Source of the DNA: Xiphias gladius | Lineage: Eukaryota; Chordata; Actinopteri; Istiophoriformes; Xiphiidae | Assembly (NCBI RefSeq): GCF_016859285.1 | Contig: NC_053408.1 | Span: 9,943,213 to 10,007,212 of the forward strand | Direction of reading: 5' to 3' | DNA length: 64,000 nt | Part shown: positions 17,911-30,989 of the stretch, piece by piece | Position numbering within the stretch: the first letter of the stretch is position 1 | How the letters are laid out: the number at the start of each line of letters is the position of its first letter | Notes under the pieces: model-generated | What the model was told of the DNA's origin: nothing | Database searches by the model: none | Seen by the model: only the letters and a program-made list of their open reading frames with translations | Made by a program: the position numbers and the translations under genes

Positions 17911-18409
17911 AAGTTTTTCTTTTAAATGTAAGAGCATCAGCTGAAATACAAATGATGTCCCTGGATCGTGGTGTAATCAAATAATCGATGAAAGTACCCG
18001 TTCGCTGAGGTGTGTTTAAAGTTACCTCCTGTGCATCAAAAACTGGGGGCCGCGGATACAATGCACATATTCCTAATGCAGCCTTTGGTTCTCACTGCCT
18101 ATAGATTTTCAAGGAAAGGAACAAGACCAGATAAAGTACCCAAGGAACGGAGACTCGAGTTTTACTCAGCAAACTGAAATATATTCCACAAAGGAAAATC
18201 ATCAATAATTAAACATGCAGGTGATCAGCAGGCTTTCTCTTTCTCTCTCTTTCTGTCTCTGTCTCACACATGCACACACACAGATACGACCAAACAACCC
18301 CCCTTCTGATAAGCGAGCTCCTGCATCTCCTGTCATGAGTTATACTTTCCTGAAGCAACATAAACTGGTATTTTCTCCTTAGTTAAGGAGAACACTTAAT
18401 TTAACACTC

Positions 18410-18839
18410 AAGGGTGCTATGTGTAAGTTTTCTCTGTTGCCGAACGTGGTTTCTTCCTGAGTGGTGGTGATGGTCACTTGCCAAGAGCTTTAACCATTGT
18501 TGCGTTTACAATACAAGAGGTTATAACACGCCCTTTGTGCAGCGCTACTTCTACAGGGCGACCTACATCCTACAGTGACTTGCTATTGGAAAGTGACAGG
18601 CTGGCCGGGTCTAGCTGGTTGGCATGCTAACTTTAGTAGTAGAAAAGAACTGATAGAAACAGAAGCAAAACAAGAGTTAACATTGGCTTGCTTTCCACCA
18701 CTGAAGATGGCTCTCAGCGAGTAAAGAAATTAAGTTTGATGCTGAACTTGCAATGTTTTTTCTAGATTGGTCAGTAAACACCTGTTAATGCTAATGTTGG
18801 CTATGTATCAAAAAAGCAAAACTTACATATAGCTCCTTT
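18410..18839. mobile_element. MITE-like element with 22-bp terminal inverted repeats
   Basis: The left end (18410-18431, beginning aagggtgctatgtgtaag) and the reverse complement of the right end (18818-18839, beginning aaaggagctatatgtaag) match at 19 of 22 positions. About 430 bp with no coding capacity, which is typical of a miniature inverted-repeat DNA transposon. No clear target-site duplication could be read, so the superfamily is left open. Confidence 0.7.
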
Positions 18840-21800
18840 GATGCAATGCTTACCATGTGACTGCACTGCCACCCAGTGATTATGCATAGGTATGCCTCTT
18901 CAGCCCTTGTGTGATCTTCAATGTATGTCTCTGTGGTCTTGGTGATTTGGAATAATGTAGTCGCTAGACTAGACTGTAGGACTGTACTTTATTATATTGT
19001 TAACCAAATAACTCTTCTTCATATATTAACATTATTAGACATCATCTTTGATTATTGTCAAATTAAATGTTCTTCATATTCTATATGTAATAGGCTCCTT
19101 ACGTACAATTTATGTTTGGAATCATTGTTGATTGACCATAGTGAATAAGCTAAAGTGTGTGATTTCTGTACGCAAAACTTCAATCAAATTAGTCTCCCCG
19201 TAGTAAGGAACATTTCAAAATCAGCTCCTCCTCCCCTGGTCTCTTGAAACAAAGGAGCGGAAATTCATTGGAGAAAAGTTACAGTTTGGGCGCAATAGAA
19301 TAGTTCTCTGCCGAGAACACACAGTTGATAAATACAGCTGTGCCCTTTGCTTTGGACACTCCTCAGCACTTTTTGCACTTGAACACTTTCAGTACATCAA
19401 CTCTCTTCCTTTTTGCAGTTCTGCCTTTGTTTTATGTTACTTTGGCTTTTCTTTGTTTTATTTTTTATTTTTGTTTTTTGTCCTTCACGATTTTCTTGTG
19501 ACAGCTGACCAAGATTCTTCTCCAGTATTATTTGATCTCATCTAGACTGGTACTCCTACTACGTTTTTGTCCTTTGTTAAGCTGCGAGTGCATTTTGATC
19601 TTTATCTGAAACCAGTCTCAGTTTGTAACTCAATGCTACACTAAAGTTTTTATACTGTTGTACTTCAGTAAGTCTCACTTTAACAATAATGTGGAAGTTT
19701 TGTCGCCCAGCCAATAAGATTACTTTCAAGACTATTTAATGAGTCATGTTAAGGAAAGTCAGCGTAGCAGAGCTCTATCTGATTACAATCACAAAAACAA
19801 AGACAAAGAAACCAGCAGCAGCGGCACAGCAACAATTTCTGAATGCTACTGACAGACTGCTGTCTGTGATAAGAGTTGATGTCTAATAGTGCTCTGAATC
19901 ATTAATTTTAAATCCTATCAAATTTTTTTTGTTCCCCTATCGTTCCGCCCTTCTCTGGTATTCCTAATCCAAACACTTCCTTTCACTATTGCAAAACTAA
20001 AGCAACACGTTCATTCTGTTTTTATTCATTTTATCATTCAAAGATCAACTTATGGGTTATCAGCTGTGTTGTGCTACTTTTATTTAACCTCCTCTGTCGG
20101 AGTAAAAACTTTCCACAAAAGAGAAATGGTTTGCAGACACTGAGGAGACAGGGCTCGATGGTACAAACACTTTTTTTTTACGAAACTGTGTGAACTAATT
20201 GTCCCATTAGCAGCCAAGTTATGCTAATGGGTTTACTAACTGACCGTTAGCAAGCTCATTAGCCCAGAGATCTTTATTTTCCCTTTACAATAACTTTTTC
20301 TCAAACAAAATGGTGCGCAATGGCGAACAAAATGCCAGGGGGACACAAACAGAACAGTAGAGAGAAATTAGAGAGAAGCTCCGGGAGATATTGTGACTGA
20401 CCAGGACTAGCCGGACTGCGCCGGCTAGCAAGTTAATGCTTAGCTCGCAAGCTACAGCAGTTCACCTTCTAGCCCTGTGAGTAGTCACTACGTCACCAAG
20501 CTTCTGGCTCCACCTGTTTCGCATGGACGAAATTTGTGGTGTGACCGCCGCTTAAGCGTGTAGGGGCTTTAACGTTTAGATCCTTAGCAGATTTGGGACC
20601 TCACTGCATCTTTTACACACACACACTCACAAACATAAATGGTACAATGTGCGTATAAAGAAAATAATAACTTTGTGTTGTATTAATTGATAAGTCACTA
20701 AGAATGCACAACTGAATCGCTTTTAACTACCTTGTGACTTGTGCAATAGTTATTGAAAATTAGACTGTCAGTTATCCAGAGTTGTGGTTTGCGTTTTGTG
20801 CAACGCTATTTATTTTGTTTGCTTTTGCCCAAGCTATTTTACCTTCCCTTTCGGCAGCAGGCAGGGGGAATGATGAAAAACCACTCAGACAGGAGACTCC
20901 AAAATGTCGACACAGTGTGGTGCCTTAGGCCAACTCTCTGAACACGATGTCAAGATTAAAGAAGTCTTTACCCCCTGCCACCAGAAAATTATTTGCTCTG
21001 CTCTCGGAGAACACACAACACACAATAAAGCAGTGGGTTGCTCCTGCATGCGCGCACTTTTACAAATTGTAACAAGGTAACTTAGAGACTTTCACCTTTT
21101 AGCCTGACACCATCAGAATTAAACCCAATTTATATTCAGACTGAGACTTCGCCGCCCTTTTCTGCCTGGAGCATTCACACTTGCTGGTACAGATATAGTC
21201 CTCCTTGCACACTCTGCATCTGGCCTCTGTCTGTGTCTGTGAAAGAGACTGAGAAAAGGCACACTTGAAAATCTCTGCCGAACAGCTGGCTGCCAAGGAA
21301 AGCACGTTACCCCCTGGTTCATAATAGAGCCAGGTTTTTTTTTAAAAGCAACCGAAAAACAGCATATTATTCATCAGGGCTCTGAATAATGGACATCCTG
21401 GACCTACTAGGGTCCAGTGTGACTGCGTGCGTTTGGTGGACGATCGTACTATACTGTATCTACTGTTTGCGTGTTTTTAAAAGATCACATTGTGTTTGTG
21501 GCTGGGATTTTGTTTGTTACATACCTATCCAAATGTGTGGCCATGCAGCATTTGGTTCACTGGCCCCCACCCACCACAGCCCGAGTCACTTTGCATTAGT
21601 TCTACAGTGGCTTGATAAAAACAAAGAGCAGACCAGTAGGGGCTTTAGATGGGGCCAAGTGAGCCACGTAGGCCAGTGGGCACTCGGTGCCAGCATGATG
21701 TCACCACGCCTGCCCGTGGGCCTTAATTTTCGTGCCTAAGCTCTAATGTGGACCGGAGCAAGGACATCACAACTAAACATTAATACAAGTTCATTATTAT

Positions 21801-21900
21801 CTTCTCCTGAAGTCTTATCACTAACACATTTTCCTATAGGATCTAATTATATTAAGAGTTTCTTTCTCCTTTGAAGAGTTGGACATTTATGCATTTCAGT
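18840..21900. other. Gene-poor interval
   Basis: AT-rich noncoding DNA. Open frames such as the one at 21,389-21,739 have no recognisable domain and are bounded by chance. I see no RNA gene or array. Confidence 0.5.
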
Positions 21901-21914
21901 ACTGCCAATATGAT

Positions 21915-22296
21915 TTCTGTTTATTATTATTGGGGTAAGAATTGGAATAATTAGCCAATGAATCAATTAGTTGATCGACTGAAAATTAATCAACTATCTT
22001 GAGGATCAACTTCTTTTTTTTGTAATTTTGTAAGCAAAAATGCCAAACATTCGATGGTTCCAGCCTCTCAAATGTGAGATTTTTATTCTATTCTTTGTCA
22101 TACATGATTGTAAACAGAAAATCCCATGGTTTCAGACTGTTGGTCAGAAAAAACAAGACATCTGACGACATTACCATGGGCTGTAATTGGTATTTTTCAG
22201 TATTTTCCCTAGGTAAAACAGTTAAACTATTAATCCATAAAATAATCGGCAGATTAAACGGTCGTGAAAATAATCATTAGTTGCAGCCCCAGTAGG
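21915..22296 (-). mobile_element. Non-autonomous element, teleost 'GCAACTAATGATTATTTTC' family, copy 1
   Basis: Read on the minus strand, it starts gggctgcaactaatgatta and runs through AT-rich sequence with a cctcaaatgtgag-like core phrase near 22,065. The same arrangement is found in opposite orientation at 28,370-28,738. The two copies share terminal phrases and internal order but are well diverged. Coding capacity is absent. Confidence 0.6.
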
Positions 22297-23496
22297 GGTA
22301 CTCCACTGGTTTTACACATAAACATTGGTTTACTTTTCAAGAATCCTACTCAACATGTGAAAATAGTTGTATTTCTTCGTCTTCTGATATCTTGGCCTCA
22401 GTCACTTTGATTTAGAGCAGTCTTGAATCCACAAACTTAACGAAAGCCAAATTCTTGATTTCTGGAGTACCCCAGTAAACCTCCTTTAATGAACTTTTGA
22501 CTGAAATCTTGACTAAAGTGGAACAAAGTTGTTCAAAGATCCCACCGGCCCGCTACACATTTTAAAACCCAAAATTAATAATTTCCATCTGGTATGGATT
22601 TCCCACAAAAAACTTAAATTACCTTCATTACAATTCTTAAAATGATATCTTTTCCTTCCCCCTTTTTTGAAAATCCAGAATCTATGAATACTAAAAATAT
22701 ATATATTTTTTTAAATTTAACTACTAGACACAAGATGTCTCCTACTTCACTGAGAAGTCCATTATCAGTCTATGTGGACCGGAGCTTGTGTAAATTATAT
22801 ACTGGACCATGACTGTTTTCCAAACTAGCTGTGATGTCACAACGTCATGCCGTTCGTACGTCATAAACTCAGATTTAAGGTTTAGCACAGAGAAACTTTC
22901 CCTCTTCAACAGACTAAAGTGAAAACAGTCCTCTAGTGTCAAACACAATCATCACTCTGCACTGTGACGCTCAAACATCCCCAGTGAGGCAACAATAAGC
23001 AAAACACATTGACACCATCTGATCGTTGTTCCTTTAAAACAGTGGTGTTGGATCATTTATATGTAAGTGAAGCAGCTAACATTACAAATGTTGTATTTTT
23101 AGTTACAAGTGAATGTGCACTGAAAAAAAATAAACATCACAGACTTAGTATATACAGAGGACAGCTTCGAGTGTAAGAAAATACAGTGATAAATATAGTC
23201 TGTTAATCTGTGTAAATTCACACTGTTCCCATTAAAAATGGATTGTCAAATACATTCTACCATATATCTTCATTATACAAGTCATCAACATACAATCATA
23301 GCATATTCTGTAAGCATCAGATCATTCCTATTCAGCACTTCAATTTCTTTCCCATGCGGGTATTCCATCCAATTTAAAACATATTCATGACTGGGGATAA
23401 CACTGGCATTTTGTATTAAAAAGTGAAGTGAGAATGAGTGAAACCACAGTGACTATAGCCGTTTACCTATTCATTTGCTCTCTCCAATGTCTGTTT
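22297..23496. other. Noncoding spacer before the dcakd 3' end
   Basis: No gene, array or clear repeat is recognised. Short open frames are not supported by splice sites or protein similarity. Confidence 0.45.
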
Positions 23497-23502
23497 TTTA
23501 TT
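23497..23502 (-). terminator. Candidate dcakd polyadenylation signal
   Basis: AATAAA on the minus strand, about 545 bases beyond the dcakd stop codon. It is the first canonical signal I noticed downstream. Cleavage site use is inferred. Confidence 0.4.
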
Positions 23503-24047
23503 TTGGATTAATTCAATCACCCAAAAAGTCTAATTTTAGTAACTTCATAAAGCGCAGAAAGTGTTACCAAGTAAAAAATCTCAAAGTTTCTACAGTCTAT
23601 GACTTTTGATGGTTATACTGTTGTTAGTTATGTATTGACTGCTGTATCAAAATTAGGATTTAGCCAGTTTTTAAAGCTCCAATCTGCCATTACTGTTGAG
23701 AGCATCACCGTTATAACTGAGCAAGTGGGGGGGGCTTGTACAGTAACTGAGCCTCTAAGGTATCACCTTCATATTTTAGTATCTCACAGTAAAACCCACA
23801 TAAATTGCACATAGAAGCCCTTCACACCAAAACAACATTTGTCATTGCAAGTTCTGTCAATAACGTAAGTCCGTGTTAACTGCCAAAAGAGCATGTCAAA
23901 CCATTGAGCTGTAGTGGTGAGTGCTGTCAAACTAATCTCACAGTAAATTGCATCGATACTTCCGACCTGCCTTTGCCTGCTTCTATTCACATCCTCATCT
24001 TTAACCACATTTTGGACCAAACCCTTTTACCCCTCGTCTTTCCTCTG

Positions 24048-26063
24048 TTAGGACAAAAGTATCTTGGCTGCATAGAGCAGTATCCCACTCAGACCAGCAG
24101 TGGCAGCAATAGCAATGACCCTCACTAAGAGGAAGTCCATGGAGTCCTCCAGCTTTGTGTGCAGCCGCAGGACCTGCCGATGGGTGTCCTCCCGGCTGCC
24201 TGAGTTCTCAATAACATGATTTGCCAAGCCGCGCTTTTCATTGAGTGGCATCTGTGCAGCTACGCGCTGCTCGGCCTGCTCCTGGGTCAGGCCGTCCCTC
24301 TGCATCAGGCGCGATAGCTGAGTGGCAGGGTCACTGAAAAGGAACAGACAATGGAGGTTATTTATGGTGCAGCCAGGGTGCCTTGTTAAAAAAAAAATCC
24401 AGAGGCAGTGAGTCATGCTAATAAGGCAGAGAGAGCACTGGAGAGAGTTAACCAGTAACTCACAAAACCGGGCTTAATGGCCAGTGGTTGTCAAAAAAAA
24501 AAACAACTGCAAAATATTTAATGGTTTAAAATAAGAAACCTGCAGACAAACTGTCTGAAAGTAAAAGTTTAAAGTAATGGGCAAAATGGAGAAAAATGAG
24601 GTGGTTGTCTTACCAGTAAACCACTACAGTATGGTTCAGAAACTGAGTGAGACGTCTGGTTTCAAAGAGAAGAGGCACATCCAGCACCACATAGCGGTAC
24701 CCTAGGGAGACGGAAGAAGAGGGGGAGCAGTGTTAAACAGAATTAATTAGTGTTAACACATTTACACTCCAACACCGTGAAAATACCATTAACACGATCA
24801 CGTTAATTATTTTTTAAGAACGTACAAGAAGCGTATTGGAAGTTAGTTTTAATGCGTCCTCTCGAGTTGTTATCTTACTTTTATCTCTTACTTTCACCCT
24901 CTACCTGATAAAATGTTGGTAATATCCTCAATTATCTCACCTTTTGGCTCACAGAGAGTAATTCATAAAGGTTTGTCAGAAAAAGCCTCAAACCTAATGT
25001 CCATCCGTCCCCTGCAAAACAGACTTGGCTCAGTTTCAGTGAATCCTCCTCTTTTTCCGTGTCAAACTATAACTGAGCCGAACCCAACTCCTCCCTCACC
25101 TCTGAGAAAGTAGAAGAGGATCTCTTTGAGCATTGCTTTATGGATCTCTGGGTGGGTGATGGAGTTCAGCAGCTTCCTCTTTTCCTCACTGGCGAAGATG
25201 AGCTGACCCAGCTTCTGCCTGTCGATCTCCCCGTTCTCAAGTAGGATCTCTGGCCCGAAGTGGTAGACGATGCGAGAGTAGGCAGGAGTGTGCGGCTCCA
25301 CAACTGTTTTCAAGAAAAGGCAGTGATAATTGTACCATTATATCATTGTTTTAATTAACCAAGTAATGTGTCAAATAAAAATTAAAAGCTTTTTTTTTTT
25401 AAATTATTGATCTGTGGTCAATAATTCAATATTGCAGTTTATAGAGTAATAGAAAAACAAAACTAGCTAGCGTAAGACGTTAGAAAATGCCACACAAATT
25501 TTGTAACAGACTTATCAACCACCTGAGTATAATTAAATCCTGAGCCTAATGCCTTATATTTTCTCCTAAATGCAGCTGTTCATGCTTCACCTAGTTCTGT
25601 GACCTTTTAATCTTCACCACATAACTAGAACATCCTCCCTGCAGTAAACAACAGAGACAATCTTCATGATTCATGCACTCTCTCCAAGCATTTGTCTTAA
25701 TTAACCCCCTTCAGGCCTAACCTCCTCATGTCCATTTCAGCATTTAACTATAACAATAACAATAATTATAAACGTTATTATTACACAAAGCGGTTTGGAC
25801 CTTTGGGTGAATCGCAAGTTCCATATGATAGTTTATCTACGAGGCTGTGCCCTGGAGGAGGGGAAAACAATATCGAACGGTATTTAAAACGGCATGTGTA
25901 TTCATCGTGCAAATCTGAATAATAGTTTGCAGGGGAGAGATATTCATCTACCTTTCCTGGCCACAACATCTGCATCAATAATCGGGCACCCAAGCTCCCG
26001 CAGCATTGAAGACACTGTGCTTTTCCCTGAGGAGATACCTCCCGTCAGCCCCACCAGGAACAT
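24048..26063 (-). CDS. dcakd: Dephospho-CoA kinase domain-containing protein, four coding exons
   Basis: CDS = complement(join(24048..24333, 24614..24701, 25100..25303, 25952..26063)), 229 aa (human about 231). The fold is that of dephospho-CoA kinase, which phosphorylates the 3'-hydroxyl of dephospho-CoA in the last step of CoA synthesis; the substrate of animal DCAKD is less well established. It starts [16 protein letters not shown] with a Walker A P-loop (residues 8-15), followed by a VVEP segment, [14 protein letters not shown], the THPEIHK motif and the strongly conserved DVPLLFE stretch; DPATQLSRL is the start of the last exon. All junctions are GT-AG and all phases agree. The last about 27 residues form a hydrophobic helix with a Lys near the end, suggesting a tail anchor. 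A splice acceptor AG directly abuts the ATG, so the 5' leader is probably on an upstream noncoding exon; a donor on this strand near 27,350 would suit. Confidence 0.95.
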
Positions 26064-26469
26064 CTTAAAGCAAAGATAAAGAAAGATGTATCAAAGTAAT
26101 GTCAGCATAGTAACAATACTGTTACTGCCACTCTTGATGGTGATGCAGAGAAATAAAATACAATTTATTGGAAATTGTAATGATGGCGCAAAGACAAGAC
26201 TTGGCTACAACTGGGCTAGTTGGTAAATAACAGCAATATAAAGTAAAAAAAACAAACAACAAAATAAAGAAAATGTAAAACTTCTGACAGGGCACTTCTC
26301 ACTACAAGTTAAAATACACAAAAAGAAATAATATCTGACAGGTATTAGAGTATAAAGTGAATTATTACCTCAAACCACCAAATACCAAAGTTATGGATAA
26401 ATCAGATCTTTTACTTGAATAAAAACACCACAGTTTAGAAAAAAATGTTACAAGCAAAGGTCTCCCACT

Positions 26470-26900
26470 CAAAATTCTACAGTACAAAAGTTTTATCAGA
26501 CAAATACATAAAATGTACTTAACGTAAAAGTACTTCGGGAACGGCCCATTTCTGAATAATGTTATTTTATTGGATTATGATTATTGATGTGTAAGCATAC
26601 CTTTATTGTTGCGGCTGGTAAACTCGGGGCTAAATTTAATTACCCTATATACTGCTCTACACACTTATCTTAACCTATAACAATGCATCGTAATTGATTT
26701 GTTGATTGTATTTTGTATTAATAATTAGAATATGTAAGTAACTAGTAACTAAAGTTGCAAGATAAATGTAATGGGAGTAAAAAGCACAATATTCACCTCT
26801 GAACTGTAGTAGTGTTATAAGGCAGCAGAAAATGGAAATACTCAAGTAAAGTACACGTACTTCGTAATTGTAAATGTACTAAGTTGCTTTCCACCACTGG
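26470..26900 (-). mobile_element. Abundant teleost 'ccagtggtggaaagcaac' repeat copy
   Basis: Read on the minus strand from 26,900 it begins ccagtggtggaaagcaactt, then has the stuttering phrases gtacatttac, gtactttacttgag and atttccattttctgctgcc. I recall this motif series as one of the commonest percomorph interspersed repeats. It has no coding capacity and lies between dcakd coding exon 1 and its presumed promoter. Confidence 0.7.
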
Positions 26901-26949
26901 ATATTTCCCTAATAAATGTCACAATTGCATACTGTTACTGGAAAAGGCC

Positions 26950-27680
26950 CCTCGGTGTCAAACTCTCCGCGGCTCAAGCAATTTGTACATTTCTTGCTGG
27001 TTTACATGCAGCGTTCGGAGTTTTGGAGCCTTCCCGAGGCTGCCGTGAGGACAAACAACGCGCCCCTTGCCGTGGACGCGATGAGCGACACTCAGCTTGT
27101 GGTGCCAACTCCTCGGTGAAACCGGCCGACGTCGGAGGTAAACGGGTCTGCCCGTGCGGAAAAGTCCGCTTTCGAGATATGCTCGACTAAACGCCGAGGT
27201 AAACCCCGACGAGGTTTGACAGGGGGGTAACATCTGAATCACACTGTAAGGAACGACTGGTTATTTCCAGATTCGAGTTATTCTGTTGTTGCTGACGAAA
27301 TTACACTCATGTTTTGTTTTGGTTTCTTACTTTTCTCTTTCGCTTTACCTTGTAAAAGTGAGAGCCCCCTTAAATCCCTTGAATGTACAGTGGAAATCCG
27401 TGCGGAGCCACAGTGGTGGGGCTGGTGCAGTAAACAACCAGGATTGCTAACAAGCTAACCTTAGGACAAGTGTTGATCAGGTCGAAGCGACCGCAAATGC
27501 ACAAACAGACGAAGCCGCGGCCATTTCCACTCCGTTTTACCAGTTGTGCAGTCAGATAAAAATGTTAGACACTGTCGTATTACTGGGTATTGTTGTGTGT
27601 AACTACGAATCTTACTGAACCGACTGCTTCCGACCTAGCCTCTTAGTCTGACAAGCGCCACCTCAAAATTCTTCCCGCAC
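26950..27680 (-). promoter_or_regulatory. CpG-rich candidate dcakd promoter and 5' leader
   Basis: CpG dinucleotides are much denser here than in flanking DNA, especially about 27,040-27,210 and 27,480-27,540. The region lies upstream of dcakd coding exon 1 and directly after the pus3 3' end. A consensus donor on the minus strand (acaag|gtaaag, near 27,350) could end a noncoding first exon. Apparent open frames within it are a by-product of GC content. Confidence 0.5.
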
Positions 27681-27783
27681 CTACGTTAGTTCCGTCTGAC
27701 CAATTTCGAGTTCCCATTCCACTTGACTTACTACAGTTGTGTTATAAACCAAAGTCAGCGACGGCAACGTTCTCCAAAACGTG

Positions 27784-27789
27784 TTTATT
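27784..27789 (-). terminator. Candidate pus3 polyadenylation signal
   Basis: AATAAA on the minus strand, about 165 bases beyond the pus3 stop codon. It places the pus3 3' end only about 100 bases from the dcakd promoter region, a compact tandem arrangement. Confidence 0.6.
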
Positions 27790-27950
27790 TTAAGGCAGAA
27801 CAAATATTGGCATGAAAGAAAACGGAAATGCAACGCTTTCATGAAATAAAAAAGTTAAATCCATTGTTTTGTGTCCTGAAGTCAAATGTAAATAATGTTT
27901 GCGTGAGAATTAAAATAAACCTTGGCAAGTCTGTTCTCAGGTGGAAAATA

Positions 27951-30900
27951 TTAATCTTCTGCTTTCTGATCTGTACTTTGCTTTGACGATGGCATCTCTG
28001 AAGAAACAGGCAGACTGGGGGAATTGTGGGAATTTTTGGGCCTTTTTCCTCTGTGGACCATTTCACCTCCGTTCTCCCCTTCCTCCCGCTCCAGTCTGCC
28101 CCTCTTAACAAAATGGTCTATCCTGGACTCCAGGCTCTCGCAGCACGGACGCTCCAGCAACGGTCGGTAGTTTCTCTGCTGGCTGCCTTCTACTAGCCAG
28201 CAGCGGTTAGTGGACACTCCACCTGTTGATGGAGAGCGGTGAAGCAATTTATGTACAGTACACTCATGTACAGTGAAGTTATTCAACCACATCATGTGCA
28301 CAGTGGTTCCGGGCTAAGCAAAAATATGAATAGGATGCAATAGGACGGAAAGCTACTAGTATGGGTAGAAACAGGGTTGCAACTAAAGATTATTTTCATT
28401 ATCCAAAAATCGGCCGATTATTTTCTCCATTAACAGATTAATAATTCTGTCTATAAAATGGCAGAAAAGAGTAAAACATTTCTATAATAATTTTACAAAG
28501 CCCAAGGAGATATATTCAAATTGCTTGTTTTATTTAATAAACAGTCCATAACCCAAACATATTCAGTTTACTATCAAACATGGCAAAGCAGCAAATCCTC
28601 ACATTTGAGAAGAACGAACCAGCAAATTTAGGTATTTTTGCTTGAAAAATTACTGAAACTGTTAAAACTGTCAATTATCAAATTACATATCTGCTAATTT
28701 GTTTTATTTTGACAACTAATTGCTGCAGCTCTAGTTCAAAAGGGGTCTCTCCAAAATTCCTGGCCATGATCACGCTATGACTGTTGAAAAATTGTACAAA
28801 AATATGAACTGAAGACTCTATTTGGAAGCGGTATCGGGCCCTATAAAATCACTGAGTCCATTGCTGTTGTTATATTCTTCAAGGAATGCCCTCAGTTTGG
28901 GGTGTTGTCATGACAACCTTAGACCCTCAATTTGTGATGGGAAATGCTTCACACACGCACGCACGCACACACACAAACAAAACACCCCTTTCAACTGGTG
29001 AACGCAGATTGGGAATGCAACTTTTTGATTCAAGTTAATTCTGTATTTGAAATTTCACACCCAAGTAGGTTAACTTAAAAAAAATCCTGTTACTGTAATC
29101 AAGTTAATGATGAAATTAAGCGCTGAGGTTCATCAAGTCCAGGCTGTTGCATCTGAATTCATCTCACTGAACTTCTCACCTGCGTCTTCCAAGCCCTTGA
29201 TCATCCCGTGGAGGACGTGGGTCTTGACTGCACTCTGGGTCCAGTGTTGCTGCAGTGCAGACAGCACGTGGTTCACCTCTTCAGTCTCCTGTCTCCAGCT
29301 CAAACCTTCAAAGTGGCAGTCGTACAGCACCAGAGGGTAGTCCACTGCCATGCTAGCGACAAGAAGGAAAATGTTTGAGAAATATTCATACTGATGTAGT
29401 TTAACTATATTGTTGTCACTATTACTGACTTAGTTTGCACAGCTGATTTTTTTTGTTTTTGTTTTATTTATATTTGTGTAGGACTCCTAGTGGTGGAATA
29501 AACAAGACCAAAAGACCTTCAACAGCAGTCGACTCACCTGTATTGGGGCTTCCTGGGGTTACTCTGAACATCCAGGAGCTGATTAATTATCTCCGGGGCT
29601 TCCAGTTTCTGCCCTATCAGGAGGAGCACTGCCATCATGCATCGTACCTGTGGCGTAACACAACAGAGACTGCAAATGTCATTAATCAGAGTATTCAAAA
29701 TCGGAAAGAAAGTGGCTCCACAACAGAGTATATATGAATTGCAAACATCCGAACAGTCTTGCCGTTATTGAAACTGCTTTATAACATAGTTTCATTATTA
29801 GCAGAAAAAGCCTAATATATACGGATATAATGGTTTAAAATGAACGTAATCTTTTGCTGACCAGAGCTGTTAAAACCATGGAGAAAAGACCTGAGTTTTT
29901 GTCTCTTGATACCTGGTGGTAAAGGAAGGCTAATCCTTTGATCTCGAATATGAAGAGGTCATATTGATCTCTGCTGGAGGCCTGCTGAGGCTGCAGAGGC
30001 TTGACCGAGGCTGACAAGATGGTCCTCTCAAACTGCAGCACTCCGTTGCCCACATCCATTTTGCACAGGTTGCGAAAGTCATGAGTGCCCTCGTACCTGT
30101 TGGGCGCCAAGAGGGCTTCAAATCAGAGCTGCGACCTCAAGGGGTGACATCAGTGTTTGCGATTTTGTGCCTTCACCCACCTTTTTGCCGCATCTGCCAT
30201 CAATGCCACATCCAAAGATCCTCGGGGGAAATAGTACCGGTACGTGCGGGACTGACAGTCGAAGCGTGCACTGAAACCCTCCGCTACTGGTGCCCAGTCC
30301 AAGATCCTAATGTCCTGGGGCAGGACCCTGTTCAGCATCTTCACGTACGGGACCTCGGAGTCAGCAGCTTTGTTCTTGGTACCGGGATCCACATTTTCAG
30401 GCAGCACGACGCCCAGTCCTCCACAAAACTGTGTGGACCGCAAATCGATGGTAATGACCTTTGGAAAAGAGGCGAATTTACTTAACTACGGCATGACAAA
30501 AACTATACATTCCTGCATTATTGGACTGTAACTGGTAAAACAGTCTTCATCTCAGTGAACTCACTTGGGAAAAGGCACTGACTCCTTTATCGGTGCGACC
30601 ACACCGGTGATAGTTGGAGCTCTGTCGGTCCTGGATCAGCCGAGTCTTCAGCAAAGCCTCAAAGAGTCTGGCCTCCACGGTGTTGTCTGTGTTCTCCTGG
30701 ACGGCAAAGCCCTGGTAGGCCCAGCCCAGGTACGCCAGCCGCAGAGCCACATGGCGCCGGGGGTGGGCGGAGTGGTCAAACGGCCGCGCCTTGCTTGCTT
30801 TCTTGCCCTTTTTACTGCCGCTGGTGTTTCCCTCAGTGGATGGGCTGGACGTCCCCTCCATGTCCTCCCCAGCCCCACTCCTCTCCCTCAGCTGGGACTT

Positions 30901-30957
30901 GAGCTTCTGCAGCTCTGCCTCCAGCGCTTTCATTTGCTGGATTAATGCCTCTGACAT
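27951..30957 (-). CDS. pus3: tRNA pseudouridine(38/39) synthase, six coding exons
   Basis: CDS = complement(join(27951..28222, 29180..29352, 29538..29647, 29913..30096, 30181..30458, 30565..30957)), 469 aa (human PUS3 about 481). It isomerises uridines 38 and 39 of the tRNA anticodon stem-loop to pseudouridine; TruA/Deg1 family. Visible landmarks: an N-terminal coiled-coil-like stretch (residues 1-25), a Lys-rich segment [11 protein letters not shown] (48-58) that could act as a nuclear signal, the catalytic motif [13 protein letters not shown] with Asp123, then [22 protein letters not shown] and FLYHQVRCMM, all family signatures. The C-terminal tail is acidic/basic and low in complexity, as in human. 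All introns are GT-AG with matching phases. The first coding exon holds the whole N-terminus including the catalytic Asp. Confidence 0.96.
28370..28738 (+). mobile_element. Non-autonomous teleost element, copy 2, in the last pus3 intron
   Basis: It begins ggttgcaactaaagattat and ends with the inverted form (caactaattgctgcagctct), so the ends are imperfect inverted repeats. The internal phrase cctcacatttgagaagaa corresponds in inverse orientation to the copy at 21,915-22,296. It is noncoding and has decayed. Confidence 0.65.
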
Positions 30958-30989
30958 TCTGCTTTATAAATAAGAGGCGATTTACAGAG

